From the NCBI GenBank assembly GCA_964526675.1, contig CAZGLY010000012.1, positions 9,424-73,423 of the forward strand: a stretch of DNA of 64,000 nucleotides, read 5' to 3'. The stretch's first letter is position 1, and every line of letters starts with the position of its first letter. The notes beneath the pieces were generated by a model. That model searched no databases and was not told the origin of the DNA. It worked only from the letters and a program-made list of their open reading frames with translations. This DNA comes from CAZADA01 sp964526675. Lineage in GTDB: Bacteria > Pseudomonadota > Alphaproteobacteria > Caulobacterales > Maricaulaceae. This document shows, piece after piece, positions 11,439 through 19,336 of the stretch. The translations under genes and the position numbers were made by a program.

Positions 11439-12199
11439 GGATGGGCCTCCGCAGGGGCGTGAGGGTGATCGTGGGGCTGGCCATCACCCTCCGGCGCGGC
11501 GCGGGAGGACGGCACAGCCCGGATGGTGCGCGCCTCCATGACCGTCGCGTGGGCGACGACGTCCCGATGGATGAGCCCGCCGGCGGGCGCGCGGACGCCG
11601 TCGCCCACCCGCACGCAATCAACCACAACGCCGTTGAGGCCGACAAAGCACGCCGCGCCCAGCTCGGCGCCCCCGCCAATGGCCGCCCCGGCGGCGATGT
11701 AACAACAGCGACCCAGGCGCGCACGCTCGCACACGCTGACGTTCAGATCGACGAAGCAACCGTCGCGGATCTCCGCGCCGGCGTCGACGCAAGCGCCGGC
11801 CTGCAGGATGACGCCGTCGCCGATCACCGCGTCCGGCGCGACGACGGCGGCGGGATGGAGAAGCCGTGCGAAGGTGAAGCCCGCTGAACGCGCCCGGTCA
11901 TACACCCGCAAACGCGCGTGCAGGTCCCGATACCCCACCGCCAGCACCAGCTGCACGGATGCGGGGTCGGTCTCCGCGGCGAAGGCGTCCCACGCGCCCA
12001 AGATCGGCGCATCGGCTTTGCTCGCGGGCGCCGTGGCGACGTGGTCGTCGACAAAGCCTTGGAGCGTGAAGGCGTCGGCAAACGGGCCCTCAATGAGACG
12101 CGCGAGCTGGTCGCCAAACACGCCCGCCCCCAGCACGACGACGGGGCGACGGCGCGCGGCGGGGGGGATTTCGGAGGAGGCGGTGGCCATGGCCGGCAC
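11435..12199 (-). CDS. NeuD/PglD-like sugar acyltransferase (left-handed beta-helix)
   Basis: A 254-residue protein. The N-terminus is a Rossmann-like PglD_N domain (VVVLGAGVFGDQLARLI). The C-terminal half is a hexapeptide-repeat beta-helix (AVVAPDAVIGDGVILQAGACV, continuing IAAGAAIGGGAELGAACFVG), the fold of CoA-dependent acetyltransferases acting on amino sugars. A His/Pro-rich tail follows. An in-frame ATG three codons in is an equally good start. It is coupled by GTGA to the methyltransferase gene. With the DegT aminotransferase upstream it would fit N-acylation of an amino sugar; a donor other than acetyl-CoA, perhaps the nearby carrier protein, is possible but unproven. Confidence 0.85.
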   Translation of the reverse strand: MPAMATASSEIPPAARRRPVVVLGAGVFGDQLARLIEGPFADAFTLQGFVDDHVATAPASKADAPILGAWDAFAAETDPASVQLVLAVGYRDLHARLRVYDRARSAGFTFARLLHPAAVVAPDAVIGDGVILQAGACVDAGAEIRDGCFVDLNVSVCERARLGRCCYIAAGAAIGGGAELGAACFVGLNGVVVDCVRVGDGVRAPAGGLIHRDVVAHATVMEARTIRAVPSSRAAPEGDGQPHDHPHAPAEAHP

Positions 12200-12309
12200 A
12201 AGACAACCGTGGCGGTTAGGGTCAGGTTAGCGGCGCGCGTGCATGCTCGGCGTGATCTCGGGGCGATCGAGCGGCCGCCGCAAAGGCGGCGCTTCGGCGG
12301 GAGTGCGCC

Positions 12310-13398
12310 ATGCGGTTTTCGGTCTTCTACCCCATCGCGGCGCGGGACGTGGATGACCTGGCGCGCCTCTATGACCAGGCGTTGCGCGTGGCCGAACGCG
12401 CCGAAGCGCTCGGGTTCCACGGCTTCTATTTCAATGAAGGGCACCGGTGGAGCGAGAATTTCCGTTCGCCCAACCCCCGCCTGATGATCGCGGCCGCCAG
12501 CCAGCGCACCGCGCGGCTGCGCCTCGGCGCGGGGTTGGTGATCTTGCCGGTCCATGATCCGCGCCTAGTGGCGGAGGACGCCGCGATGCTCGACGCCTTG
12601 ACGGAGGGGCGGTTGATCCTCGGGCTCGGCCCGGGTTTCCAGCGCGAGGAGTTGGCCGAGTTTGGCGCCGACCCCGACGCTCGCCACGAGATTTTTGACG
12701 CCAAGCTGCAGGCGCTCGAAGCCTATCTGCGGGGCGAGACCGTCACCGCGGACGGCCCCTACGTCCACGCCGCCAACGCCCAGGTCGGCGCGCGGATGCG
12801 GGCGGACTATCGCGCACGCCTCTATCGCGGCGCGGTGTCTCGCCAGGGCGCGGCGGCGATCGGCGAAAGCGGCTACGGCCTGATGCTGTCGCCCCTCGAG
12901 CGGCGGACGGAGTACGCGGAGCGCGATGGGGCGGCGCTGGTGGGCGAGTGTTGCGCGCTTCACGCTCTCGGCTGGACGCAGTCGCCGCAAGCGCACGCGC
13001 CGCGCCCGCCGGTCCTGATGCAGGTCTACGCCCATGTGGCGGAGAGTTTTGACCAGGTGCGCGCCGAAGCAGGGGACGCGTTTGAGCGGTTCCAACTCGA
13101 TGTCTGTCGCCGCGAGCCGAAGGGACCGCACGCCTACTTCGACGAATACGCCGCCAACTCGGCCAGCATGATCGGCGATGTCGCGACGCTGCGCGCCCGG
13201 GCGGAGGCGCTCCACGCCGCCGGCGTGGCGGAAATCCTGTTGATGACCAATTTCGGCGGCCGCGATGAGGACGCCGTGGTGGAGACCCTGGCGCGGTTCG
13301 CCGTCCAAGTGATGGGCCCGTTGGCGCACGAGCAGGCGCGTCAGCGGCCGCAGCCGTCCGAGGCGGGCGGCGCGCGCCTGCACGCGGGCGCGGCGTGA
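12310..13398 (+). CDS. LLM-class (luciferase-like) flavin-dependent monooxygenase
   Basis: A 362-residue TIM-barrel protein of the bacterial luciferase-like family. Recognisable segments are the N-terminal strand RFSVFYP, AERAEALGFHGFYFNEGH, LRLGAGLVILPVHDPRLVAED and LTEGRLILGLGPGFQREEL, typical of F420/FMN-dependent LLM enzymes. GGGAG precedes the ATG at 12310. It is divergent from the acyltransferase gene and co-oriented with the PhyH-like gene 37 nt downstream, so the two probably form an operon. The substrate is unknown; the setting suggests oxidation of a carrier-bound or sugar-linked intermediate. Confidence 0.85.
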   Translation: MRFSVFYPIAARDVDDLARLYDQALRVAERAEALGFHGFYFNEGHRWSENFRSPNPRLMIAAASQRTARLRLGAGLVILPVHDPRLVAEDAAMLDALTEGRLILGLGPGFQREELAEFGADPDARHEIFDAKLQALEAYLRGETVTADGPYVHAANAQVGARMRADYRARLYRGAVSRQGAAAIGESGYGLMLSPLERRTEYAERDGAALVGECCALHALGWTQSPQAHAPRPPVLMQVYAHVAESFDQVRAEAGDAFERFQLDVCRREPKGPHAYFDEYAANSASMIGDVATLRARAEALHAAGVAEILLMTNFGGRDEDAVVETLARFAVQVMGPLAHEQARQRPQPSEAGGARLHAGAA

Positions 13399-13435
13399 GC
13401 GCCATGAAGATCCAAGGCGTGTGGAGGCCTAACCG

Positions 13436-14287
13436 ATGACTGCGTCCGAGCCCGGGTTCGCGCCCGCCCCCCATCACTTGACCGAGCCCGACGAGGCCGC
13501 GGTGATGGAGGTGACGACGCCCGCCGGCTTGGATGCGCGCGCGGTGATCCGCCAGGTCGCTGACACGGGCTATGTCATTCTGCGCGGCGCGATCGCGCCG
13601 GAGGCGGCGGCGGCCATCAAGACCGCGTTTCACGAAACCTTCGATCCACGGATGGACGCGCCGGCCATTGGAACGCCGGCCGACGCAGCCCAGCGGGCGT
13701 TCCAAAAGCTGGTCATCGGCGGCGGGTCCCAACGCGGTTACTACGTGCCCCGCTGCGTGCGCGTGCTCTACACGCCCTTGTGGACCGAAGACGTGTTCCA
13801 GGCGCACGACGCGCTGCGCACGCTGGCGCGCGTGCGCAACCGCCTGCTGGGCCGGCCGTTGGACAACGCCGTGGATGGCCTTAGCGGCGGTCTCTTCACC
13901 GGCGCGCGGTTGCAGCACTATCCCGCGGGCGGTGGTTTCTTCGCCCCCCATCAGGATCAAGTCGCCTCCACCATCGCGCGGGAATCCGGCGTGGCGGCCT
14001 TCTTCCAACTCGTGCTGTTGATCACCGAGCGCGGCGTGGACTTCGACGCCGGCGGCGCCTTCGTCGACAGCGCCGGCGTGCGCTTGGACCTCGAGGCGGT
14101 CGCACGCCCCGGCGACGTGCTGGTGTATGATGGGCGTTCCATGCACGGCGTCGACGACGTCGATCCCGCCATCACGCCGGACTTGACCAGCCCTCGCGGA
14201 CGGCTGGTGGCGATGGCCTCGCTCTACGCCGACATGACGGGCGGGGAGGCCTATCAGCGCTATCTGGAACGCGCCGCGTTCAACTGA
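13436..14287 (+). CDS. PhyH-like Fe(II)/2-oxoglutarate dioxygenase
   Basis: A 283-residue double-stranded-beta-helix oxygenase of the phytanoyl-CoA dioxygenase type. The facial triad is visible as H172-x-D174 in FAPHQDQVA and H237 in DGRSMHGVDD, with an arginine at 254-256 suited to binding 2-oxoglutarate. GGAGG precedes the ATG. It follows the luciferase-like gene by 37 nt on the same strand. Hydroxylation of a sugar, lipid or peptide is plausible; no substrate can be read from sequence. It ends 6 nt from the convergent dinB. Confidence 0.85.
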   Translation: MTASEPGFAPAPHHLTEPDEAAVMEVTTPAGLDARAVIRQVADTGYVILRGAIAPEAAAAIKTAFHETFDPRMDAPAIGTPADAAQRAFQKLVIGGGSQRGYYVPRCVRVLYTPLWTEDVFQAHDALRTLARVRNRLLGRPLDNAVDGLSGGLFTGARLQHYPAGGGFFAPHQDQVASTIARESGVAAFFQLVLLITERGVDFDAGGAFVDSAGVRLDLEAVARPGDVLVYDGRSMHGVDDVDPAITPDLTSPRGRLVAMASLYADMTGGEAYQRYLERAAFN

Positions 14288-14293
14288 CGGCCA

Positions 14294-15628
14294 TTATGTA
14301 TCCGGACGACGCCAGGCGCGACCGGTGGTGATGACGTCCGCGCCGAACTTCGCGCGCGCGGCGTCCATGGCCCGCTCGGCCCGGTCCCGCTGAACGCCTG
14401 TCTGATCGAACAGGTCCTCCAGATCCACATCCGCGGCGGCGTCGCACAGATCGGTAAGCCCAGCCCCGATGAGGCGAAAACGCCGCCCGTCGGTTTCCGC
14501 CGCCAAGGCCGGCGCCAGCGCAGCGAACACCCGATGCGCCATTTGCGTCGGCGCGGGCAGGCGCCGCGCGCGGGTGAAGGTCCGAAAGTTCGCGGTTTTG
14601 AGCTTCAACGTCGCCCCTGACCCGGCGATGCCGGCGGCCTTGGCCCGCGTGGCCACGCGCTCACAGCACCGCCAGAGCTTCGCCTCCAAGTCCGCGCGAT
14701 CGGCGAGATCCACCTCAAAGGTCGTCTCCGCGGACACGCTTTTGCGCACGCCGCCCGTGCGCACCGGTCGGGCGTCCTCCCCGCGCGCGAGGCGCGCGAG
14801 GCGCACGCCGCCCTCGCCGAACCACTCCGCAAGCGCCCGGTCGTCCCGCCCCCGCACGTCGGACACCCGGTGGAGGCCGCGCCGGGCCAAGGCCTTCGCG
14901 AAGGCCGGCCCCACGCCAGGCAACGCGCTCAGCGGCATCGGCGCGAGCGTCTGCGACACCGCCTCCGGCGCAATCACGGCGAAGCCCCGCGGCTTGTCTT
15001 GCTCGCAGGCGAGTTTGGCCAGGAATTTGTTGACCGACAGACCGACCGACACGCCGACGCCCAACTCAGTTTCGATGGCGCGTTGCAGACGCAGCAAAGC
15101 CAGCGCCGGCGGGGCGCCGTTCAAGCGCGTGCAGCCCTTCAGGTCCAAAAACGCCTCGTCGATGGAGATCGGCTCCACGAGGGGCGTCAGCGTCTCCAAT
15201 CGCGCGCGGATCTGACGCGACACCGCCACGTACTTGGCCATGTCCGGACGAAGGACCACCGCGTCGGGACACGCGCGCAGCGCTTTGAACATCGGCATGG
15301 CGGAGCGCACACCGAACGCCCGCGCGATGTAGCACGCCGTGGCGACCACGCCGCGCCGGCCGCCGCCAATAATCACGGGGCGGTCCGCGAGCTCCGGGCG
15401 ATCGCGTTTCTCCACAGCCGCATAAAACGCGTCGCAGTCCAAATGCGCGATGGTGAGGCTCTCATCGACGGGCGCGACCACGGGGCGAACGCCGCCGCAG
15501 TCGCCGCAGCGCTGGGCCGATGTCTCCAGCGTGGCAAGGCAGAGGCGGCACCACGCCCCGTTCGGGGGGGTGCGGCGGCGCCCGGTGTGTGGCGCGTCGT
15601 CGTCGGCGGGCCCGGCGGGAGGGATCAT
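14294..15628 (-). CDS. dinB: DNA polymerase IV (Y family) with N-terminal zinc-finger extension
   Basis: A 444-residue translesion polymerase. Catalytic carboxylates are D64 (HLDCDAFYAAVE) and D157/E158 (SIDEAFLDL); helix-hairpin-helix (LPGVGPAFAKAL) and little-finger domains follow. The first 45 residues add a CxxC...CxxC cluster (C27, C30, C41, C44), a putative zinc ribbon seen in some alphaproteobacterial DinB proteins. The C-terminus RPDT lacks an obvious beta-clamp pentapeptide, though internal QTGVQRDR may be checked. No GTTC-N7-GTTC LexA box is apparent in the 128-bp spacer to divK. It is convergent with the PhyH-like gene. Confidence 0.95.
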   Translation of the reverse strand: MIPPAGPADDDAPHTGRRRTPPNGAWCRLCLATLETSAQRCGDCGGVRPVVAPVDESLTIAHLDCDAFYAAVEKRDRPELADRPVIIGGGRRGVVATACYIARAFGVRSAMPMFKALRACPDAVVLRPDMAKYVAVSRQIRARLETLTPLVEPISIDEAFLDLKGCTRLNGAPPALALLRLQRAIETELGVGVSVGLSVNKFLAKLACEQDKPRGFAVIAPEAVSQTLAPMPLSALPGVGPAFAKALARRGLHRVSDVRGRDDRALAEWFGEGGVRLARLARGEDARPVRTGGVRKSVSAETTFEVDLADRADLEAKLWRCCERVATRAKAAGIAGSGATLKLKTANFRTFTRARRLPAPTQMAHRVFAALAPALAAETDGRRFRLIGAGLTDLCDAAADVDLEDLFDQTGVQRDRAERAMDAARAKFGADVITTGRAWRRPDT

Positions 15629-15756
15629 CGCGCCGCGTCACCTTCACGCCGCGGCGCGGACATGCCATGTGTCAAGGCGCTGTTAGAGAATCGGAGTGTC
15701 AAAAGGGGTCGGTCCACGCGGGCCGCGTCCTTGTTGGCGACAGGCGCACGGCGGTT

Positions 15757-16122
15757 ATGGGTAAGAAAGTCCTCATTGTCGAAGACAACGACCTGAATAT
15801 GAAGCTGTTTCGCGACCTGTTGGAGCGTTTCGGCTTCGAAACGGTCGAGACCGCGGAAGGCCACAAGGTCTTGGAGCTGGCCCGGTCGCATCAGCCCGAT
15901 CTGATTCTGATGGACATTCAGCTTCCCGGCGTGTCGGGGCTTGAGGTCACCCATTGGCTTAAATCCGATCCCGACCTCGCCGGCATCCCGATTGTGGCGG
16001 TCACGGCCTTCGCCATGAAGGGCGATGAGGAGCGGATCCGCGCCGGCGGCTGTGAGGCTTACATCTCCAAACCCATCACCGTTCGCAGTTTTTTGGATAC
16101 GATCAATCGATTCGTCGAATAG
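15757..16122 (+). CDS. divK: Single-domain response regulator DivK
   Basis: A 121-residue stand-alone receiver almost identical in layout to Caulobacter DivK: VLIVEDNDLNMKLFRDLL at the N-terminus, phosphoacceptor D53 in DLILMDIQLPGVSGLEVT, and the highly conserved VTAFAMKGDEERIRAGGCEA then YISKPI. DivK relays polarity and cell-fate signals through the PleC/DivJ/DivL-CckA-CtrA network. It sits directly upstream of pleD, the conserved arrangement. The start is set by family length; the upstream in-frame extension to 15520 is antisense to dinB. The ribosome site is weak. Confidence 0.97.
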   Translation: MGKKVLIVEDNDLNMKLFRDLLERFGFETVETAEGHKVLELARSHQPDLILMDIQLPGVSGLEVTHWLKSDPDLAGIPIVAVTAFAMKGDEERIRAGGCEAYISKPITVRSFLDTINRFVE

Positions 16123-16133
16123 GATCGTCGCCT

Positions 16134-17513
16134 ATGAGCGGACGGATTCTCGTCGTCGATGATCTCGAGACCAACAGACGGCTTCTAAAGATCCGTTTGG
16201 AGGCGGAGTATTACGACGTCGCCACGGCCGAAACGGGCCGCCAGGCGTTGGACCTGGCTGTCACGGATCCGCCTGATCTGATCCTGCTGGACGTCATGAT
16301 GCCGGAAGTCGACGGTATGGAGACGTGCCGGCGTCTGAAGGGCGATCCGCGGACCCGCCAAATCCCCGTCATCATGGTCACCGCACTGGATCAGCGGGAG
16401 GACCGCGTCCGCGGCTTGGAAGCCGGGGCGGACGATTTCCTGTCAAAGCCGTGGGACGATTCCATTCTGCTGGCGCGGGTGCGCTCCATGCTGCGCTTGA
16501 AAGCGGTGACCGACGAATTGGCGTCCCGCCGCGCCAGCGGCCGCGCGCTCGGCGCGATTGATGACCGCGAGGAGCAACGCGTGGTGTCCGGCGCGCGCGT
16601 GTTGGTGATCGGCGACCCTGTGCGGGCGTCTGAGCGCTTGGCGCGACGCCTGGAGGACGAGCACCGGCCTCGCCTGGTGACGGAGCCGGGCGTGGCGAGC
16701 CGCGCGGCGCGCGGTCCGTGGGACCTGGTGATCCTCGACACCGCCTCGGAGAGCTTTGACGGCATGCGCCTGGCGGCGCGGCTGCGGTCCGACGAAGCCA
16801 CGCGCACGCTGCCGATCCTGGCGATCGTTGATGAGCGTGACAAAGCCATGCTGCTGCAGGCGCTCGATATTGGCGTGAACGACGTCATCGGCCGACCCGT
16901 GGACGGCCAGGAGCTGTCCGCGCGGGTGCGCACGCTGGTGAAGCGCAAGCGTTATGCGGATTATCTGCGCGCGACCTTGGACGAGACGCTCGAACAAGCG
17001 GTCACGGATCAGCTGACGGGCCTCTACAACCGCCGGTTCATGGAGATCCATCTGAAGGAGCTGATGGAGGAATCGCTGTCGACGGGCCGACCGCTCTCCG
17101 TGCTTGCGCTGGACCTCGATCACTTCAAACGGATCAACGACGCCTTCGGACACCAAGGCGGCGACACGATCTTGACCGGCTTTGCGGCGCGGGTGGCCGC
17201 GAAAGTGCGTCCTGCGGATTTGGCCTGCCGTTGCGGCGGCGAGGAGTTCGCCATTCTGATGCCCGGCGTGGATTTGGAGACGGCGAAGGCCGCCGCCGAG
17301 CGCCTGCGTCTCTTGATCGAGGAGGAGCCGTTTCGCCTCCGCGACGCGGCCGAGCCCATCGCCGCGACGGTGAGTGTCGGCGTGACGCAATTCCATGAGG
17401 ACGACACGGCCGCCAGCCTGATGCGGCGCGCGGACCAAGCGCTGAACGCGGCCAAAGGCGGGGGGCGCAACAGGGTGATGGCGGCGCGCTTGAGGCGCGA
17501 CGCGGCGGCGTAA
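16134..17513 (+). CDS. pleD: Diguanylate cyclase response regulator PleD
   Basis: A 459-residue REC-REC-GGDEF protein. The first receiver has D53 in LILLDVMMPEVDGME; the second (about 150-280) is more divergent and probably an adaptor. The cyclase domain begins TDQLTGLYNRRF, with the active site GGEEF at 368-372 and an intact allosteric I-site R359-P-A-D362 five residues before it, the same numbering as in Caulobacter PleD. It makes cyclic di-GMP to control swarmer-to-stalked differentiation. It starts 11 nt after divK stops, so the two are likely cotranscribed. Confidence 0.97.
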   Translation: MSGRILVVDDLETNRRLLKIRLEAEYYDVATAETGRQALDLAVTDPPDLILLDVMMPEVDGMETCRRLKGDPRTRQIPVIMVTALDQREDRVRGLEAGADDFLSKPWDDSILLARVRSMLRLKAVTDELASRRASGRALGAIDDREEQRVVSGARVLVIGDPVRASERLARRLEDEHRPRLVTEPGVASRAARGPWDLVILDTASESFDGMRLAARLRSDEATRTLPILAIVDERDKAMLLQALDIGVNDVIGRPVDGQELSARVRTLVKRKRYADYLRATLDETLEQAVTDQLTGLYNRRFMEIHLKELMEESLSTGRPLSVLALDLDHFKRINDAFGHQGGDTILTGFAARVAAKVRPADLACRCGGEEFAILMPGVDLETAKAAAERLRLLIEEEPFRLRDAAEPIAATVSVGVTQFHEDDTAASLMRRADQALNAAKGGGRNRVMAARLRRDAAA

Positions 17514-17602
17514 GCGCGTCGCGCGATCAGCGGCGGCCGGGTCGGTGTGGGGATGTCAGGCAGGGTGCGGCGGGCGAACACCCGCGCGGCCCGGAAGACG
17601 TT

Positions 17603-17770
17603 CTACTTGATCTTGCCTTCTTTAAACTCGACATGCTTGCGCGCGACCGGGTCATACTTCTTCTTGACCATTTTTTCGGTCATCGTGCGGGTGTTTTTCT
17701 TGGTGACGTAGAAAAAACCCGTGCCGGCGGTCGAGTTCAGCCGGATTTTGATGGTTGTCGGCTTCGCCAT
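17603..17770 (-). CDS. rpmG: 50S ribosomal protein L33
   Basis: A 55-residue basic protein beginning AKPTTIKIRLNSTAGTGFFY and ending KHVEFKEGKIK, a full L33 match in length and composition. It is the cysteine-free form (no zinc CxxC pairs), so it does not depend on zinc. ATG at 17768-17770 and TAG at 17603-17605. It is convergent with pleD and lies downstream of the DUF2270 gene on the same strand, the order seen around pleD in related bacteria. Confidence 0.96.
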   Translation of the reverse strand: MAKPTTIKIRLNSTAGTGFFYVTKKNTRTMTEKMVKKKYDPVARKHVEFKEGKIK

Positions 17771-17897
17771 AGTCCTGTCCTCAACCGCGCGGCGTTGCAG
17801 AGAGCGCGCGTTATCGAAGCGCGCTAGCTAACGAGGGCGCGCGCCGGTGTCAACTGTCGACGCGCGTGGACGCCGCCTGCGGCGCCCAAGCCGGCTC

Positions 17898-18665
17898 TCA
17901 GCCCATGGCCAAGCGCCGCCGTCGCTCGCGCAGGTCGCGCATGTCCGCACGCCAGGTCACCAGCGCAAAAACGACCCAGCCGAGATTGTAGCACGCGCCG
18001 GCCGCGATCACGACGGACCCCGGCACGGGCCCCACGGCGGCGCGGGCCCAAAACTCGTCAGCGCTCGCCAAGGCGGTGGGATGGGCCAAGATCTTGCTGA
18101 CATAGGCGAGGGCTTGGATGCCCAGGATCCACACATAATTGCGGCGCAAGCGCCGGCCGATCGCCCGGGCCATGCTGATGTGAAACTCAGGCGCGTGATA
18201 GTCGCGCGCGAGCGTTTGGCTCCAGCCGTCCTGAAGCCGTTGCCCCTGACGCAGCAGCAAAGGTCCGTAGAAATGCGTTTCGAGCCACCGGGCCCGCGCG
18301 CGCCAGACGGTGAAGTAGCGATACCGTCGCGCTTCGAAGACCAAAAACACCATGACCAACAGCCCCACCAGCAACAGCGGGATCGCTGAGGCCTCGGGGC
18401 TCGAAAACACGATCGACAACGCCACGCCCAAACTCACCACGGCCCAGTTGGTCGTGTTGTCCAAGCGCGTTCGCCAGATGGTCGAGCGATAGATCTCACC
18501 GCGATAGAGGTGGGCGAGCGCGCCCAACTCCGCGCCGGAGAACGCGTCGCCGTCGGGATCAAGCGCGAGTTGACTGAGCGATTCCGACCCCGTCTCGGGC
18601 GCGCCTGTGTCGTGATCGCGCAGGCCCGCGACATGCTCCTCATAGACGGGGTGATTGTAGGCCAT
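17898..18665 (-). CDS. DUF2270-family integral membrane protein
   Basis: A 255-residue protein with hydrophobic segments at about 75-110 (including VSLGVALSIVFSS and IPLLLVGLLVMVFLVF) and about 190-240. Features of the DUF2270 family include the N-terminal LYRGEIYRSTIWRTRLD and central FLVFEARRYRYFTVWRARARWLETHFYGP. No biochemical role is established for the family. The ATG at 18665 was chosen because the longer frame reads through the NUDIX gene in another phase. It lies 47 nt downstream of the NUDIX gene and probably belongs to the rnr-NUDIX operon. Confidence 0.85.
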   Translation of the reverse strand: MAYNHPVYEEHVAGLRDHDTGAPETGSESLSQLALDPDGDAFSGAELGALAHLYRGEIYRSTIWRTRLDNTTNWAVVSLGVALSIVFSSPEASAIPLLLVGLLVMVFLVFEARRYRYFTVWRARARWLETHFYGPLLLRQGQRLQDGWSQTLARDYHAPEFHISMARAIGRRLRRNYVWILGIQALAYVSKILAHPTALASADEFWARAAVGPVPGSVVIAAGACYNLGWVVFALVTWRADMRDLRERRRRLAMG

Positions 18666-18712
18666 TCCGGTCCTCGTGGCGCGCCGGCCCTCTCCCTCGG
18701 CGCTCGCTTTGG

Positions 18713-19336
18713 TCACAGTGGTTGCACTTCCGCGCGGCCCTCCGCAAGGCTCACAAAGACGGGCGGCGGGGCGGTCGCGGGGTCGAGGCGAACGAGCGCC
18801 TGTTCCAGCACGAAGCCCGTGATCGGGTGCAAGTCTCCGGCCTGCGCTTGCGCCGGCGTGCGCCAACCGATGTCCTCCAACTCCCCGTCGGCGGGGCCCG
18901 ACGGGTCTCTCGGCGAGGCCTGCGTCGCGTCTTGGAGGAAGAACCAGGTGTCGTAGCGGCGCACTTGCCCAGGCGGCGTGATGGCGCGGCACACCAGCCG
19001 CGGCGGGAACCGCGCGGGATCCGGCGGGCGGACGCCCGTTTCTTCTTCGAGCTCCCGCAGCGCGGCGTGGCGCAAACCCGCAAACACCTCCGCCGTCACC
19101 GGTTGCTGCGCCGTCACCGCCCGGCGCGCGCACGCCGTCTCCGCCACGGCGACGGCCTGAGCCGCGACGATGTCCGCGTCTTCGAGGCGTCCCCCGGGGA
19201 AGACGAGTTTCGAGGGCATGAAGACGGCTTTCGCGCTCCGACGACCCATGAGAAAGGCGGGCTCGGCGTCCGTGGCGCGCGCCAGGACCAACGCGCCGGC
19301 GAGGCGCACAGGCGTCGTCGTGTCCGCAGCACTCAT
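18713..19336 (-). CDS. NUDIX hydrolase
   Basis: A 207-residue NUDIX-fold protein. The Nudix-box glycine segment FPGGRLEDAD is separated by an insertion from the catalytic helix RELEEETGV, an arrangement like the NUDT8/NUDT19-type longer NUDIX proteins. The central FLMGRRSAKAVFMPSKLVFPG also fits that group. It hydrolyses some nucleoside diphosphate linked to another moiety, identity unknown. Its ATG overlaps the rnr stop as ATGA, so it is translationally coupled to rnr. Confidence 0.88.
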   Translation of the reverse strand: MSAADTTTPVRLAGALVLARATDAEPAFLMGRRSAKAVFMPSKLVFPGGRLEDADIVAAQAVAVAETACARRAVTAQQPVTAEVFAGLRHAALRELEEETGVRPPDPARFPPRLVCRAITPPGQVRRYDTWFFLQDATQASPRDPSGPADGELEDIGWRTPAQAQAGDLHPITGFVLEQALVRLDPATAPPPVFVSLAEGRAEVQPL

